Shown here: positions 36,073 to 45,566 of the stretch, piece after piece
How positions within the stretch are numbered: the first letter of the stretch is position 1
Layout of the letters: each line of letters starts with the position of its first letter
Source: JAYEPK01 sp048569615
Lineage (GTDB): Archaea > Thermoplasmatota > Penumbrarchaeia > Penumbrarchaeales > Penumbrarchaeaceae
Direction of reading: 5' to 3'
Assembly: GCA_048569615.1 (NCBI GenBank)
Contig: JBLIRK010000008.1
Span: 1 to 64,000 of the forward strand
DNA: 64,000 nt
Made by a program: the position numbers and the translations under genes
The notes under the pieces: model-generated
What the model was told of the DNA's origin: nothing
The model's database searches: none
What the model saw: only the letters and a program-made list of their open reading frames with translations

Positions 36073-36211
36073 TTTAAATAGAAAAACTTGTTTTCAGGTT
36101 CGACCCCAAGCTCCTCCAGGAGGAGTAAAAGGGTACAATTTCCCCCTGGCCCTCTGCTCCGCAGCAGGGTCCGCCTTGATGCGGATGGCGGGGATAAAGG
36201 AGGTATATAAC
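36073..36211 (+). promoter_or_regulatory. Promoter and structured leader of bacterial-type gdh
   Basis: TATA-like TTTAAATA (36073-36080) predicts transcription from about 36103 and a leader near 110 bases, long for this genome. It can form three hairpins: CTCCT/AGGAG within CTCCTCCAGGAGGAG (36111-36125), CTGCT/AGCAG (36154-36167) and CCGCC/GGCGG (36171-36191). The CCTCC of the first hairpin is also complementary to the ribosome site GGAGG (36199-36203), allowing an alternative structure that hides it. The regulation is inferred. Confidence 0.45.
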
Positions 36212-37546
36212 ATGGACGTCGATCAATTCATGGATTGGGTTATAACAAAGAACCCTGGCGAGAAGGAATTCCACCAGGCTGTCAAAGAGGTTGCCGAGTC
36301 GGTCCAGCCGGTTCTCAAGAAGAATCCCGAATACGAGAGGTACAAGATCCTCGAGAGGATGGTAGAGCCAGAGAGACAGATCATCTTCAGGGTTCCCTGG
36401 ATGGACGATAGAGGTGAGATGCAGGTCAACAGGGGTTTCAGGATCGAATTCAATTCGGCCATCGGACCTTACAAGGGCGGACTAAGGTTCCATCCCTCTG
36501 TTTACGTAGGCATCATCAAGTTCCTTGGCTTCGAGCAGATCTTCAAGAACTCCCTGACCGGGCTGCCAATCGGAGGGGGCAAGGGTGGCTCCGACTTCGA
36601 TCCCAAGGGCAAGTCGGACATGGAGGTCATGAGGTTCTGCCAGAGCTTCATGTCGGAACTGTTCAGGCACATCGGACCCAACACGGATGTCCCCGCCGGC
36701 GACATTGGCGTGGGCGGCAGGGAGATAGGCTACATGTACGGACAGTACAAGAAGCTCACCAACAAGTTCGAATCCGTGCTCACCGGCAAGGGTGTCAACT
36801 GGGGAGGCTCCCTGGTCAGACCCGAGGCTACCGGATACGGCGCGGTCTATTTCGCAGAGGAGATGCTGAAGACAAGAGGAGAATCCTTCCAGGGCAAGAC
36901 CGTCACCGTTTCAGGTTCCGGGAACGTGGCCCAATATGCGGTCCAGAAGGTCAACCAGCTCGGCGGAAAGGCAGTTACGCTCTCCGATTCCGGCGGCTAC
37001 ATCTACGATCCCGACGGCATCACCGGCGAGAAGTGGGACTTCGTAATGGACCTCAAGAACGTCAAAAGGGGAAGGATCTCCGAATATGCCGAGAAGTTCG
37101 GTGTGGACTACATCCCCGGAAAGAGGCCGTGGGAGATCGCTTGTGACGTAGCGCTCCCCTCCGCCACCCAGAACGAGATCAACCTGGACGAGGCGAAGAT
37201 GCTGGTCAACAACGGATGCATCGCTGTCTCGGAGGGTGCCAACATGCCCACGGTCCCGGAGGGGGTCGATTACTTCGTCGAGAACGGTGTTCTCTTCGGA
37301 CCCGCAAAGGCAGCCAATGCAGGTGGAGTAGCTACCTCCGGACTCGAGATGGCCCAGAACCACGTCGGTCTTGCATGGACCTTCGAGAAGGTGGACCAGG
37401 AGCTCCACCAGATCATGGTCAACATCCACAAGAACGCATGGGATGCGGCCGAGAAATACGGGCACAAGGGCAACCTCGTTGTCGGTGCCAATATTGCCGG
37501 CTTCATAAAGGTAGCCGACTCCATGATAGACCAGGGCCTGGTCTGA
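36212..37546 (+). CDS. gdhA: Glutamate dehydrogenase, bacterial GdhA type
   Basis: 444 residues, matching the 445-450 of bacterial NADP-type GDH. ATG 36212 follows AAAGGAGGT; the in-frame extension upstream to 36032 has no family resemblance and lies in the leader. Motifs: IGPYKGGLRFHPSV, PIGGGKGGSDFDPKGKSD, PAGDIGVGGREIGYM, then VSGSGNVAQYA in the Rossmann domain and EGANMPT. It belongs to a different subfamily from the GDH at 32932. The type is commonly biosynthetic and ammonium-assimilating. An intrinsic-type terminator follows. Confidence 0.94.
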   Translation: MDVDQFMDWVITKNPGEKEFHQAVKEVAESVQPVLKKNPEYERYKILERMVEPERQIIFRVPWMDDRGEMQVNRGFRIEFNSAIGPYKGGLRFHPSVYVGIIKFLGFEQIFKNSLTGLPIGGGKGGSDFDPKGKSDMEVMRFCQSFMSELFRHIGPNTDVPAGDIGVGGREIGYMYGQYKKLTNKFESVLTGKGVNWGGSLVRPEATGYGAVYFAEEMLKTRGESFQGKTVTVSGSGNVAQYAVQKVNQLGGKAVTLSDSGGYIYDPDGITGEKWDFVMDLKNVKRGRISEYAEKFGVDYIPGKRPWEIACDVALPSATQNEINLDEAKMLVNNGCIAVSEGANMPTVPEGVDYFVENGVLFGPAKAANAGGVATSGLEMAQNHVGLAWTFEKVDQELHQIMVNIHKNAWDAAEKYGHKGNLVVGANIAGFIKVADSMIDQGLV

Positions 37547-37567
37547 TCATAAACATTTTTTTCTTCC

Positions 37568-37595
37568 GGGGCTCCTTCGGGGGCCCCTTTTTTTT
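37568..37595 (+). terminator. Intrinsic-type terminator of bacterial-type gdh
   Basis: GGGGCTCC (37568-37575) pairs with GGGGCCCC (37580-37587), with one G-U type pair, around a TTCG tetraloop, and is followed by eight T (37588-37595). It sits between convergent genes; the opposing stop lies in the T run. Confidence 0.85.
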
Positions 37596-40575
37596 AAAAT
37601 GGGATCTCTTCTTTTTGCCTCAGGAATATTATTCCCTTACCGGACCTACCATCGACCTTGACCATTAGCGGGTCTTCGAGCTCGATATGGACCACTCTTC
37701 CCTCGGTATGTCCCCTGTGAGACCTCAGCCAATCCCAGTCGATCTTCTGTCTCCTGTTCATATGGTCGATGGAGAAGTACGGGATCCCCAGGGAAGTGAT
37801 GTTATGGAAGAAGTGGGTCCCGTGGGACGGATCTATCCTGTAATCCGGGAAGGAGACCTCCACGATCGCCCTTGCAGAGGATATCTGGTCCCACTCGACG
37901 GGTATACCTAAAAAGCGGTCCTGGGTTCCCCAACGCCCGGGTCCTATGAGAATATACGGCACACCTCCGAGCTCCTTGTTTACCTTTCCGACATCCTTTG
38001 CGATATCGACCGTCCTCGTTTTGTCGAACTTCCCTGGATCGACATAAACAACATCCCTGATCCTCTCGATCACACCGTTCCCGAGAGCCTTATCCGTGTA
38101 GAGGAAGGCATTTTCGATCTGGTCATCGGTGATCTTGACCTGCCTTCTCTCCTTCAAAGTGACGAGGGGGCGGATCTGGACTATATAGAACTTAGGCTCG
38201 CCTTTCTCATCAAAGGAGCCCGCGAACTCGATCTCCACATGCCTTCCCATACCCTTCCGTCCGATATCGAGCATCGTCCTCAATATATCCACAAGTGGAA
38301 CACGTCCGTATTTCAGTATACCTGCGAAGGTGATCAGCCTGGGGCCGGGATGGCTTGTCCCGTCCCTCAATCTATTATCGGCTGCTATATAGGTGGATGC
38401 CAGATAATCGAGAGTTCCATCCCTTTCCGCCTTCGAAACGGAAAGTTTCACCAAAGTCACATCCTCGCCTTTCTTAAGGTCGTAGCAGACATCATGCTCC
38501 ATGTCCAGTGAGTAGAAATGGGTCTGAGAGTTTGCCATGACCTCATCGGGACCGGTGAAACCCGGAATTACCCCGGGATGCTCCGGGGAGAAGCTCAGCA
38601 CCTTCTCGCCCTCAACAACGACCCTGCCCAGACCGAGGGCAACGCTTGCTATTCCCTCCTCCCTCTGTAATGGAGCGACAGGATAGAAATTATTAGACTG
38701 GGCAACCCCCGAGAACAGCGGGTAAAATCTGCCCCCGAAACGGTTTCCAACCAGCTTCTGGATGACCACGGCCATCTTGTCCTCCTCGGAGATATGGACA
38801 GTTGTCTGTATGTAGGCCCTCGCGGCTTTATAGTAGGTAGAAGCGTAGACGAGCTTGATCGCCTGGCAGAGCTGCTCGAGCCTGGCTTCCTCCTCACCGC
38901 AGCTGTTGGGGAGCATGTAGGTCGAATAGATACCTGCAAAGGGCTGGTTCTGGGAATCCTCCAGAAGGGAGGAGGACCTGACCGCAATAGGTACATTGAC
39001 GTTTTTGAGGTATTTCCTCAGTGACTCCCTTATCTCCTCGGGAAGCTTTCCGTTGAGGAATGATATGGAGATCTCCTCGTCCGGGGGAGGATCGTGCAGC
39101 ATCTCATGGAGATCGTTGTCGGTTAGGAACTTGTCGAATACATCCGTCCCTATCACAAGGGTGTCAGGTATCCCGATCCTGCAACCCTTTATTCGGCTCT
39201 TGAGGCCGCTCTGATGAAGAAGTGCGGAAAGGAACGCTATCCCCCTGCCCTTTCCACCTAGGGAGCCGCTACCAAGCCTGGTCATGGTCCCCTCGAACTC
39301 GAACCTCTGACGGTCGAAATCGATTATGAGTCCCATCTGCTTTCTTCGCTTGCTCTCCTTTATCTCTTTTAAAAGGTACTCCCTGATCTCCTCGGTATTC
39401 CGGAAATCGGTGACCTTCTTCGGCCTAAGTCTGAGTGCCAGCTCCACTTCCTGCCTTGCGATCAACCATTTGGAGAACTCGTTTGCCCTACCGTGGAAGT
39501 TGATGGATTCCGCGGGGACCCTCTTCAGGACCTCAGTGAATTCGTCTATGTCAGTTGCCCTACCCACCTCGGTCCCATCAGGCAACTGAAATACGAAGGC
39601 GCCGAAGCCTAGGTTCCTGTTGAAGAACTCCCTGAGCTCATGGAGCATTGTGTCCGAATTCTTGTATATGAAGGGGAGCCCCATCGCATCCGCTTTATCC
39701 TTGTGTTCGATCTTGGAGGATTGAAGCAGGACCGGTATGTCCTCTCCGATCTCTTGGGCAAGCTGGAAGCCGGCTTCTTCCTCGTGCTCGCCTCCCTTGG
39801 CGTAGGAGATGTCTGTGATCACACCTATCATGTACTTGCTGTATCCATTGATGATGTCCATCGCCTCGTCATAGTTCCTTGCCAGGAGGATCTTGGGTCT
39901 CGCACGCTTGCGCAGCATCTTCTCGTGCTCGTTCAGGCCTTCCGTTATCAAGGCCTGGGTCTGGCGCAGGGTCTCCGTGTAGATTATCGGAAGGAAGATC
40001 GAATAGAACCTTGGATTGTTCTCAACAACAAGTATGATCCTGACCCTCTCCGTTCGGATGTCCTGGTCCACGTTCTTTTTATCCTCCAGGAACTTGGTCA
40101 TGACCATCAGTAGAGTGGCGTCTCCGTTCCAGAAGAAGGTGTAATCGATGGAGTCGGGATCGTTCTGCATCCCGAACTGCTTTAAATCGCCCATATCGGT
40201 GAGCAACAGCACAACGGGAATGTCCCTGATAGCCTTGGCACTCTTTCCGAACTCAACAGGGTCCATGTCGGAGATCCTTGCCATGGTGATGATCATGTCG
40301 TATCTAGAATTTCGGAGCTCTTCCAGGGCATCGCTTCCGGATGAGACTCTTATCACCTGGGGAGGGAAGGGGAGCGCAAGCTCCCTGTATTCTTCCGACA
40401 GTTGTTCGAATATAAGGCCGTCCTCCTCCAGGGTGAAGGCGTCGTAGAGGGTGGACACGAGCAGGATCTTGCTCACCCTGTGCTTCATCAGGTCGTAGAA
40501 GTCGTGGAAACCGGGCCTGTAATCGGCATTGTAGTCTATGTCATCCGCCGCCAGGTCGCCCTTACCGTCATCCAT
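37594..40575 (-). CDS. Receiver-like domains fused to PEP-synthase/PPDK ATP-binding domain
   Basis: About 993 residues. Two receiver-like domains come first (about 30-160 and 175-330), the second with VITDIS at the phospho-acceptor position. A PPDK_N/PEP-synthase ATP-grasp domain follows (about 440-850): RLGSGSLGGKGRG, VAVRSSS-type VPIAVRSSSLLEDSQ, FAGIYSTY. The C-terminal block has LIGPGRWGTQDRFLGIP and DPSHGTHFF. The swivelling phosphohistidine domain and the PEP-binding TIM barrel of true PEP synthase are absent. ATG 40575 is preferred; the 21 codons upstream are a TATA-containing region. Probably a signalling phosphotransferase, not a gluconeogenic enzyme. Confidence 0.82.
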   Translation of the reverse strand: MDDGKGDLAADDIDYNADYRPGFHDFYDLMKHRVSKILLVSTLYDAFTLEEDGLIFEQLSEEYRELALPFPPQVIRVSSGSDALEELRNSRYDMIITMARISDMDPVEFGKSAKAIRDIPVVLLLTDMGDLKQFGMQNDPDSIDYTFFWNGDATLLMVMTKFLEDKKNVDQDIRTERVRIILVVENNPRFYSIFLPIIYTETLRQTQALITEGLNEHEKMLRKRARPKILLARNYDEAMDIINGYSKYMIGVITDISYAKGGEHEEEAGFQLAQEIGEDIPVLLQSSKIEHKDKADAMGLPFIYKNSDTMLHELREFFNRNLGFGAFVFQLPDGTEVGRATDIDEFTEVLKRVPAESINFHGRANEFSKWLIARQEVELALRLRPKKVTDFRNTEEIREYLLKEIKESKRRKQMGLIIDFDRQRFEFEGTMTRLGSGSLGGKGRGIAFLSALLHQSGLKSRIKGCRIGIPDTLVIGTDVFDKFLTDNDLHEMLHDPPPDEEISISFLNGKLPEEIRESLRKYLKNVNVPIAVRSSSLLEDSQNQPFAGIYSTYMLPNSCGEEEARLEQLCQAIKLVYASTYYKAARAYIQTTVHISEEDKMAVVIQKLVGNRFGGRFYPLFSGVAQSNNFYPVAPLQREEGIASVALGLGRVVVEGEKVLSFSPEHPGVIPGFTGPDEVMANSQTHFYSLDMEHDVCYDLKKGEDVTLVKLSVSKAERDGTLDYLASTYIAADNRLRDGTSHPGPRLITFAGILKYGRVPLVDILRTMLDIGRKGMGRHVEIEFAGSFDEKGEPKFYIVQIRPLVTLKERRQVKITDDQIENAFLYTDKALGNGVIERIRDVVYVDPGKFDKTRTVDIAKDVGKVNKELGGVPYILIGPGRWGTQDRFLGIPVEWDQISSARAIVEVSFPDYRIDPSHGTHFFHNITSLGIPYFSIDHMNRRQKIDWDWLRSHRGHTEGRVVHIELEDPLMVKVDGRSGKGIIFLRQKEEIPF

Positions 40576-40695
40576 GGATGTGAAGGAGGATATTAGAATA
40601 AAAATACTTGTGATGGACCGCAGACGCAGCTTCTTCACATGTACCGATAATTATAATAATCATCTATGAAACTGGAAGATCGCGGGTGAGAGGTA

Positions 40696-43600
40696 ATGAG
40701 GAGTATATGCTTTACAGCTGCTCTCCTGCTTTCAACCTTGTTAGTTCTAGGTCTGAACCTGTCCGAGGATGTGAATGTCTTATCGGAGGAACCGACCATC
40801 CGGGGGCCGGTGCGCTCGCCGGAAGGATACGAATTTCATGATCCCATAGAGATCGAGAGCAACACCGACCTGATATCAAAGGCTTCATCCGAGGGATGGC
40901 CGGGATCTGGAACGGAAACAAACCCAATAATCATATCAGGTTATGCCTTCGAGGTATCCATATACTATCCGGGGATAAAAATTGGATATACTGACCTACA
41001 TATCATGATCAATGGATGCTATTTTTGGAACAGGACATATTTTACAGGGGCGGAACTGTATCTTTTTGGCTCAGGCATCCATATTGCAAGTTCCAGCAAT
41101 ATTTCAATCATAGATTCAGTATTCACTGAACTTGAAAGAGGCATAGATTGCTACGGTGCAAAGTATGTTGCGGTTGTGAATTGCATTATCAATGATGCAG
41201 GATACGGTATCAAAGCGGAGTATTCAAACCATATTTCCATATCGAACAACACAATGGATGGTCAACAGAATTACTGTATATCTATGAATGATGTTCAGAA
41301 TTTAAGTATAAAAGGAAACAGAATGGAACCGTCTTCCTGCTGCCTTGCATTATCATCGACCTATGACTGCTTCATTGAGGACAATGAGCTTTCGAACGAT
41401 ATCGATACGAGCTTGTGCTCGATCTCCGGTGGATCGATCCTTGTTCGTAACAATACTTTCACATCGGGCAATAATAATGGAGTGTATTTCTCAACAATCT
41501 ATGGTACAATTGTAATCCAATCCAACAGGTTCATAGATTTTCGGGGATCTGCCCTTCAATGGAGATTGCAATCTTTAATTGACCTTTATTGCTACAATAA
41601 TACCTTCATCAATTGCTCCGTTAGCGGAGGATATTTGAGGAATCTTGAAGGACAATCCCATTTTCCAATTAACAACACGGTAAACGGCAGACCTATTCTG
41701 CTGATCACCGACACTGAGCCCCTTCAGAATGCTCCTGATGCCTGTCAAATATGTGTATCCAGAGCTGAAGATATTGTTCTCGAGAATTACGATCTCAGAG
41801 GCGGGTTCGAAGGACTCCATGCATATAGCTCTCCTGGATTGAACCTAAGGAACAGCACCATCTCGAATATTGAGGGTGTGGGTGCTTATATTTACGACGG
41901 TATCGAAACGGTGGTGGAGAACTGCAGCTTGAGCGATATTGATGGATATGGCTTGCAGTTCTACACTTACAATAAAGATAGCTCTATCATCATATCGAAC
42001 ACCACTATCATGGATATCGAAACAGAACTTTATATTCAGAATACAGATGGGGTGATGATCAGCAACTGCACTTTCAGGAATTCAACCTTCCCTGTTCTGC
42101 TCTCCAGTTCCGATGGGTGCACCATTGAGAACTGCTCCATGGTATCTAACGGGCGTGGAACCCTGATGATGTCCAATTCGGAGAATACCCGCATCATGAA
42201 CAACACCCTCCAGGGATGTGGCCTGAGGTTTGAAGGCGGTGAGCGGACCTTCAAGAACCAGTTCATCGATGCCAGCAATACTGTCAACGGAAAGCCGATC
42301 ATATATATCGTGGATTTCCCGGGGAATCCCGCTCCCATTGAATACGAAATGGGGCAGTTGATACTTGTAAGGACAGGGAACTGGGTATTCAGGAATATCT
42401 CCATCTCGAAGGCCGGTGTTCCGCTGGTGACATACAATGCCCATCACCTTTCATTCGAGAACTGCTCGTTCAATGGCTCATTTCACGGTATATCCCTGCA
42501 GCAGTCAAGCGCCAACAACTTCTCCAATTGCACATTTTTTCAAAACGATATCGGAATATATCTCAGTAAATGCGTGAACGGAAATATCTTCTTCAACTGC
42601 TCCATATCCGCAGGGAGAGAAGACCTCTCGGGACCGGGATATCAGAAGTTGGAATACCACGATATCGGCATATTCACTTCTGGATGCTCCGGGACAAATA
42701 TTGTGAACTGCGGCATTTGGGGGTGCAGGTTCGGAGCCGTTCTCGGAGAAAATATGGGCACTATCGAGGGGTGTGACTTCTTCTTCAACTCCGATGCCGA
42801 CCTCCAGGATGTAGGAAGCAATAACCCTAACATAACCCTCAGGAACAATGTGTTCAGGTCCCCGCACGCAGGAGTGTGGCTTCAATATGAAACGCATATG
42901 TTCGATAATAAGTTCGAGAACTGCGCCCTCCACATCGATTCTGCGGTATATCACAAACCTTTGAAGCTGGAGATCCCGAAATCGAACACTGTCAACGGAC
43001 TCCCCATCCTCTACCTGGCCGAGACGGACCTGAAGACGGGAGCAGTGGAGGGGGATTACGGCCAGATCATATTCTATAAGGTCTATAATGCATATCTTAA
43101 CGATACCCACTTCCGAAATTATGACACTCCTCTTTCCCTGTATTATTGCAACTCCATCATCATTACAAACTCCTCATTCGAAGGCTCCTTCTACTACGGC
43201 ATCCGGAATGTCTTCGGAAGGAGCGTGGACATCTTGAACTGCAGTTTCAGCTCCAACACCATCGGATTGGTTGATAGAGAATCTGATTATGGAGCCATCT
43301 CATGGAATTCCTTCGAGAAAAATGGAGAGGGCATCAATATTTACAACGGCGAATGTCACACAGTCAACCTGAACAGGTTCGTGGATAATTCTGGGTATGC
43401 TGTGAACTCGAGCTGGTCCTATGGTTGCTGGATATATCATAACCTCTTCTCGAACAACAACCTGGCAGGGGATTTTCAAGTTTTCGAAAATGCCGGATAC
43501 TTCAGGAACCAATACTATCATACTATGACATCCACCGGCAACTATTGGAGCGATTGGGACACGCCGGATGAGGATTTCAACGGCATAGTGGATTACTCCT

Positions 43601-45411
43601 ACTCCTGTGAAGAAGAAGTGATAGATCCGTATCCCCTGACATCACTAAGTTACATTCCCGGCAATTTCGAGGTAGAGGCAAGGGCAGGAGATTCTTTCAT
43701 CCGTCTCGAATGGACAGAGCCTTTTTTCCCCCTCGGAGATGTACCGGCCGCTTATGCGATCCACAGGGGGGCCGAGCCCGGAATCCTTTCCCGGATCGAA
43801 ACACAGAGCGGAACAGAGCGCCTATACAACGATTCCGGACTCGAGAACGGGATCAAATACTGGTATCGGATCGATGCTGTCTACGGGGACGGTAGCAGGA
43901 TGAGAGGCAGACTGGTGAACGCCACTCCCGACGGAGACGATCCCTGGATCAGAATAATCTACCCTGGGATGGGTGAGATGGTCGTTGACCGGTATAGCGA
44001 GATCGTATGGGAAGGTGGTGATGGGGATACCAAAGTTGTAAAGTATGAATACGGTTACGATGAAAATGAATACTGGTACGATTGTGGGCTGCGCACCAGT
44101 TACGAGGTTCGCCAAATATATGGAAATTGGATCGGGGACGGCCCCCACAAGATCAGGGTAAAGGCCATCGATGAAGCGGGCAGATGGAACTCCACCTCAG
44201 TATCCTTCATATTGGATACTAACCGGCCCGATCTCCGTTTGCTGGAGCCCCGGGACATGACCCGTATCAGGTCTGAGACCATACTTTTCCGTTGGGAAGG
44301 AGAGGATGTGGGCTCCGGTATACGCAATTATTCGGTCAGGATCGATCGCGGACCTTGGATCGAGCTTGAATTGAAGAACGAATATACAGCTGCTGGACTT
44401 GAGAACGGCGATCACAGCATAGAGATAAGGGCATATGACAATGCAGGGCACTTCCGTATCATTCAATATGTTTTCAAACAGGATTTCCTGATGCCGGTGA
44501 TCAATATCACATATCCCGCAAACGGATCCATGATCAGTGATCAGTATCCGCAGGTGAAATGGGTGTTGAAGGACCATATCTACGTCAGCACCTGCATGGT
44601 GAGCATAGACGGAGGAGAGCTCATCGACGCGGGACTCAACAGGTTCTACAACTGCTCATTCCTCGAGGACGGAATGCACACCATATCCGTTCAAGCCGTT
44701 GACCAATGGGGATCAACCTTTAAGAACTCAACGAGGTTCACCGTCGATACTGTTCCCCCTGAGGTAATATACAGCTATCCCAACAGCCTGGGAGCGCCCA
44801 TCGACACTCCGGTTGTTATCGAGTTCTCGGAGGAGATGAACAGGGATACGCTGGAGATAGATACCGGTCCGTACTCCGGTAGTATATCCTGGTTCGGCAA
44901 CCGGGCGGTCCTTGCTTTCGAGAGCCGGCTCCCCTACGGGCAAAATGTGGCCGTCCAGGTCATGGCAAGCGATATAGCGGGCAACTGGATGGAGCCATAC
45001 TCCTTCGATTTCACAACGGAGGACGTGGCATGGGTCACCGGAATTGTGATGGATGAAAAAGGAGACTTAATAACGGGTGTGGAGGTTCGATTGACCGATG
45101 GGAATAACTGCATAACGAGATCGGACGGCTCCTTCAGCATTCAAACCCGTTCCGGGAGTTACGAGATCAGTGCGGTCAAGGAGGGTTATGAACCATATTT
45201 CAAGACCATCTACCTGGAACCGGGAGAAGAGGAGGTTGTCTACATCTCCCTCATCTCCAATAATGATGGCAGCGGAGAAAGAGAAGGTCCAATGAAATGG
45301 AGCGGACTCTTCATCTTCCTTGTCGTAATCGCTGCTATGGCTCTTCTTTTGTTGTCAGCAATCCTGCTCTACAATCGTTTCAGATATACCGATGATTGGA
45401 CCGAGGAATGA
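40696..45411 (+). CDS. Giant beta-helix surface protein with Ig-like domains and membrane anchor
   Basis: 1571 residues. A signal peptide is followed by a very long right-handed beta-helix (about 60-960, NosD/PbH1 type) made of three or more consecutive blocks, each with a TVNGxPIL/I-x-x motif (near 330, 530 and 770). The helix closes with STGNYWSDWD. Next are an Fn3-like domain (about 985-1065), three Ig-like modules (about 1070-1350) like those at 16740, an SbsA-type Ig domain with EFSEEMNRDT, a carboxypeptidase-regulatory-like domain (about 1450-1525), a membrane helix (about 1535-1557) and a very short tail. The first half is AT-richer than the second. A TATA-like ATTATAATAAT lies near 40647. 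Confidence 0.82.
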   Translation: MRSICFTAALLLSTLLVLGLNLSEDVNVLSEEPTIRGPVRSPEGYEFHDPIEIESNTDLISKASSEGWPGSGTETNPIIISGYAFEVSIYYPGIKIGYTDLHIMINGCYFWNRTYFTGAELYLFGSGIHIASSSNISIIDSVFTELERGIDCYGAKYVAVVNCIINDAGYGIKAEYSNHISISNNTMDGQQNYCISMNDVQNLSIKGNRMEPSSCCLALSSTYDCFIEDNELSNDIDTSLCSISGGSILVRNNTFTSGNNNGVYFSTIYGTIVIQSNRFIDFRGSALQWRLQSLIDLYCYNNTFINCSVSGGYLRNLEGQSHFPINNTVNGRPILLITDTEPLQNAPDACQICVSRAEDIVLENYDLRGGFEGLHAYSSPGLNLRNSTISNIEGVGAYIYDGIETVVENCSLSDIDGYGLQFYTYNKDSSIIISNTTIMDIETELYIQNTDGVMISNCTFRNSTFPVLLSSSDGCTIENCSMVSNGRGTLMMSNSENTRIMNNTLQGCGLRFEGGERTFKNQFIDASNTVNGKPIIYIVDFPGNPAPIEYEMGQLILVRTGNWVFRNISISKAGVPLVTYNAHHLSFENCSFNGSFHGISLQQSSANNFSNCTFFQNDIGIYLSKCVNGNIFFNCSISAGREDLSGPGYQKLEYHDIGIFTSGCSGTNIVNCGIWGCRFGAVLGENMGTIEGCDFFFNSDADLQDVGSNNPNITLRNNVFRSPHAGVWLQYETHMFDNKFENCALHIDSAVYHKPLKLEIPKSNTVNGLPILYLAETDLKTGAVEGDYGQIIFYKVYNAYLNDTHFRNYDTPLSLYYCNSIIITNSSFEGSFYYGIRNVFGRSVDILNCSFSSNTIGLVDRESDYGAISWNSFEKNGEGINIYNGECHTVNLNRFVDNSGYAVNSSWSYGCWIYHNLFSNNNLAGDFQVFENAGYFRNQYYHTMTSTGNYWSDWDTPDEDFNGIVDYSYSCEEEVIDPYPLTSLSYIPGNFEVEARAGDSFIRLEWTEPFFPLGDVPAAYAIHRGAEPGILSRIETQSGTERLYNDSGLENGIKYWYRIDAVYGDGSRMRGRLVNATPDGDDPWIRIIYPGMGEMVVDRYSEIVWEGGDGDTKVVKYEYGYDENEYWYDCGLRTSYEVRQIYGNWIGDGPHKIRVKAIDEAGRWNSTSVSFILDTNRPDLRLLEPRDMTRIRSETILFRWEGEDVGSGIRNYSVRIDRGPWIELELKNEYTAAGLENGDHSIEIRAYDNAGHFRIIQYVFKQDFLMPVINITYPANGSMISDQYPQVKWVLKDHIYVSTCMVSIDGGELIDAGLNRFYNCSFLEDGMHTISVQAVDQWGSTFKNSTRFTVDTVPPEVIYSYPNSLGAPIDTPVVIEFSEEMNRDTLEIDTGPYSGSISWFGNRAVLAFESRLPYGQNVAVQVMASDIAGNWMEPYSFDFTTEDVAWVTGIVMDEKGDLITGVEVRLTDGNNCITRSDGSFSIQTRSGSYEISAVKEGYEPYFKTIYLEPGEEEVVYISLISNNDGSGEREGPMKWSGLFIFLVVIAAMALLLLSAILLYNRFRYTDDWTEE

Positions 45412-45490
45412 GAATTTATATTGACTTCACTCATTAGATAAGTTGTGAAAATCTATGTACTCTATATTCAAAACCTTTAATTGTTAACTG

Positions 45491-45519
45491 ACTTATATAG
45501 TATCACCCCTCAAGGGGTG
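45491..45519 (+). promoter_or_regulatory. TATA box with adjacent inverted repeat
   Basis: ACTTATATAG (45491-45500) is a good TATA box for the gene at 45567. Immediately downstream, CACCCC-TCAA-GGGGTG (45504-45519) is a perfect 6-base inverted repeat just before the expected start site, a position suited to a repressor. Confidence 0.5.
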
Positions 45520-45566
45520 CACTCTCATTCCGTTCAGGAAAGAAATGGGAGAGTTGATAATCGGAA

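Noticed and set aside
36097..36107. GGTTCGACCCC resembling a tRNA T arm
   Set aside because: No acceptor stem, anticodon arm or D arm can be formed around it; it is part of the gdh leader.
36032..36211. In-frame 60-codon extension of the bacterial-type GDH
   Set aside because: No family similarity, runs through the promoter and leader; a strong ribosome site precedes ATG 36212.
40576..40638. 21-codon hydrophobic N-terminal extension of the PPDK-like protein, resembling a signal peptide
   Set aside because: It covers the likely promoter and a cytoplasmic receiver/ATP-grasp protein should not be secreted.
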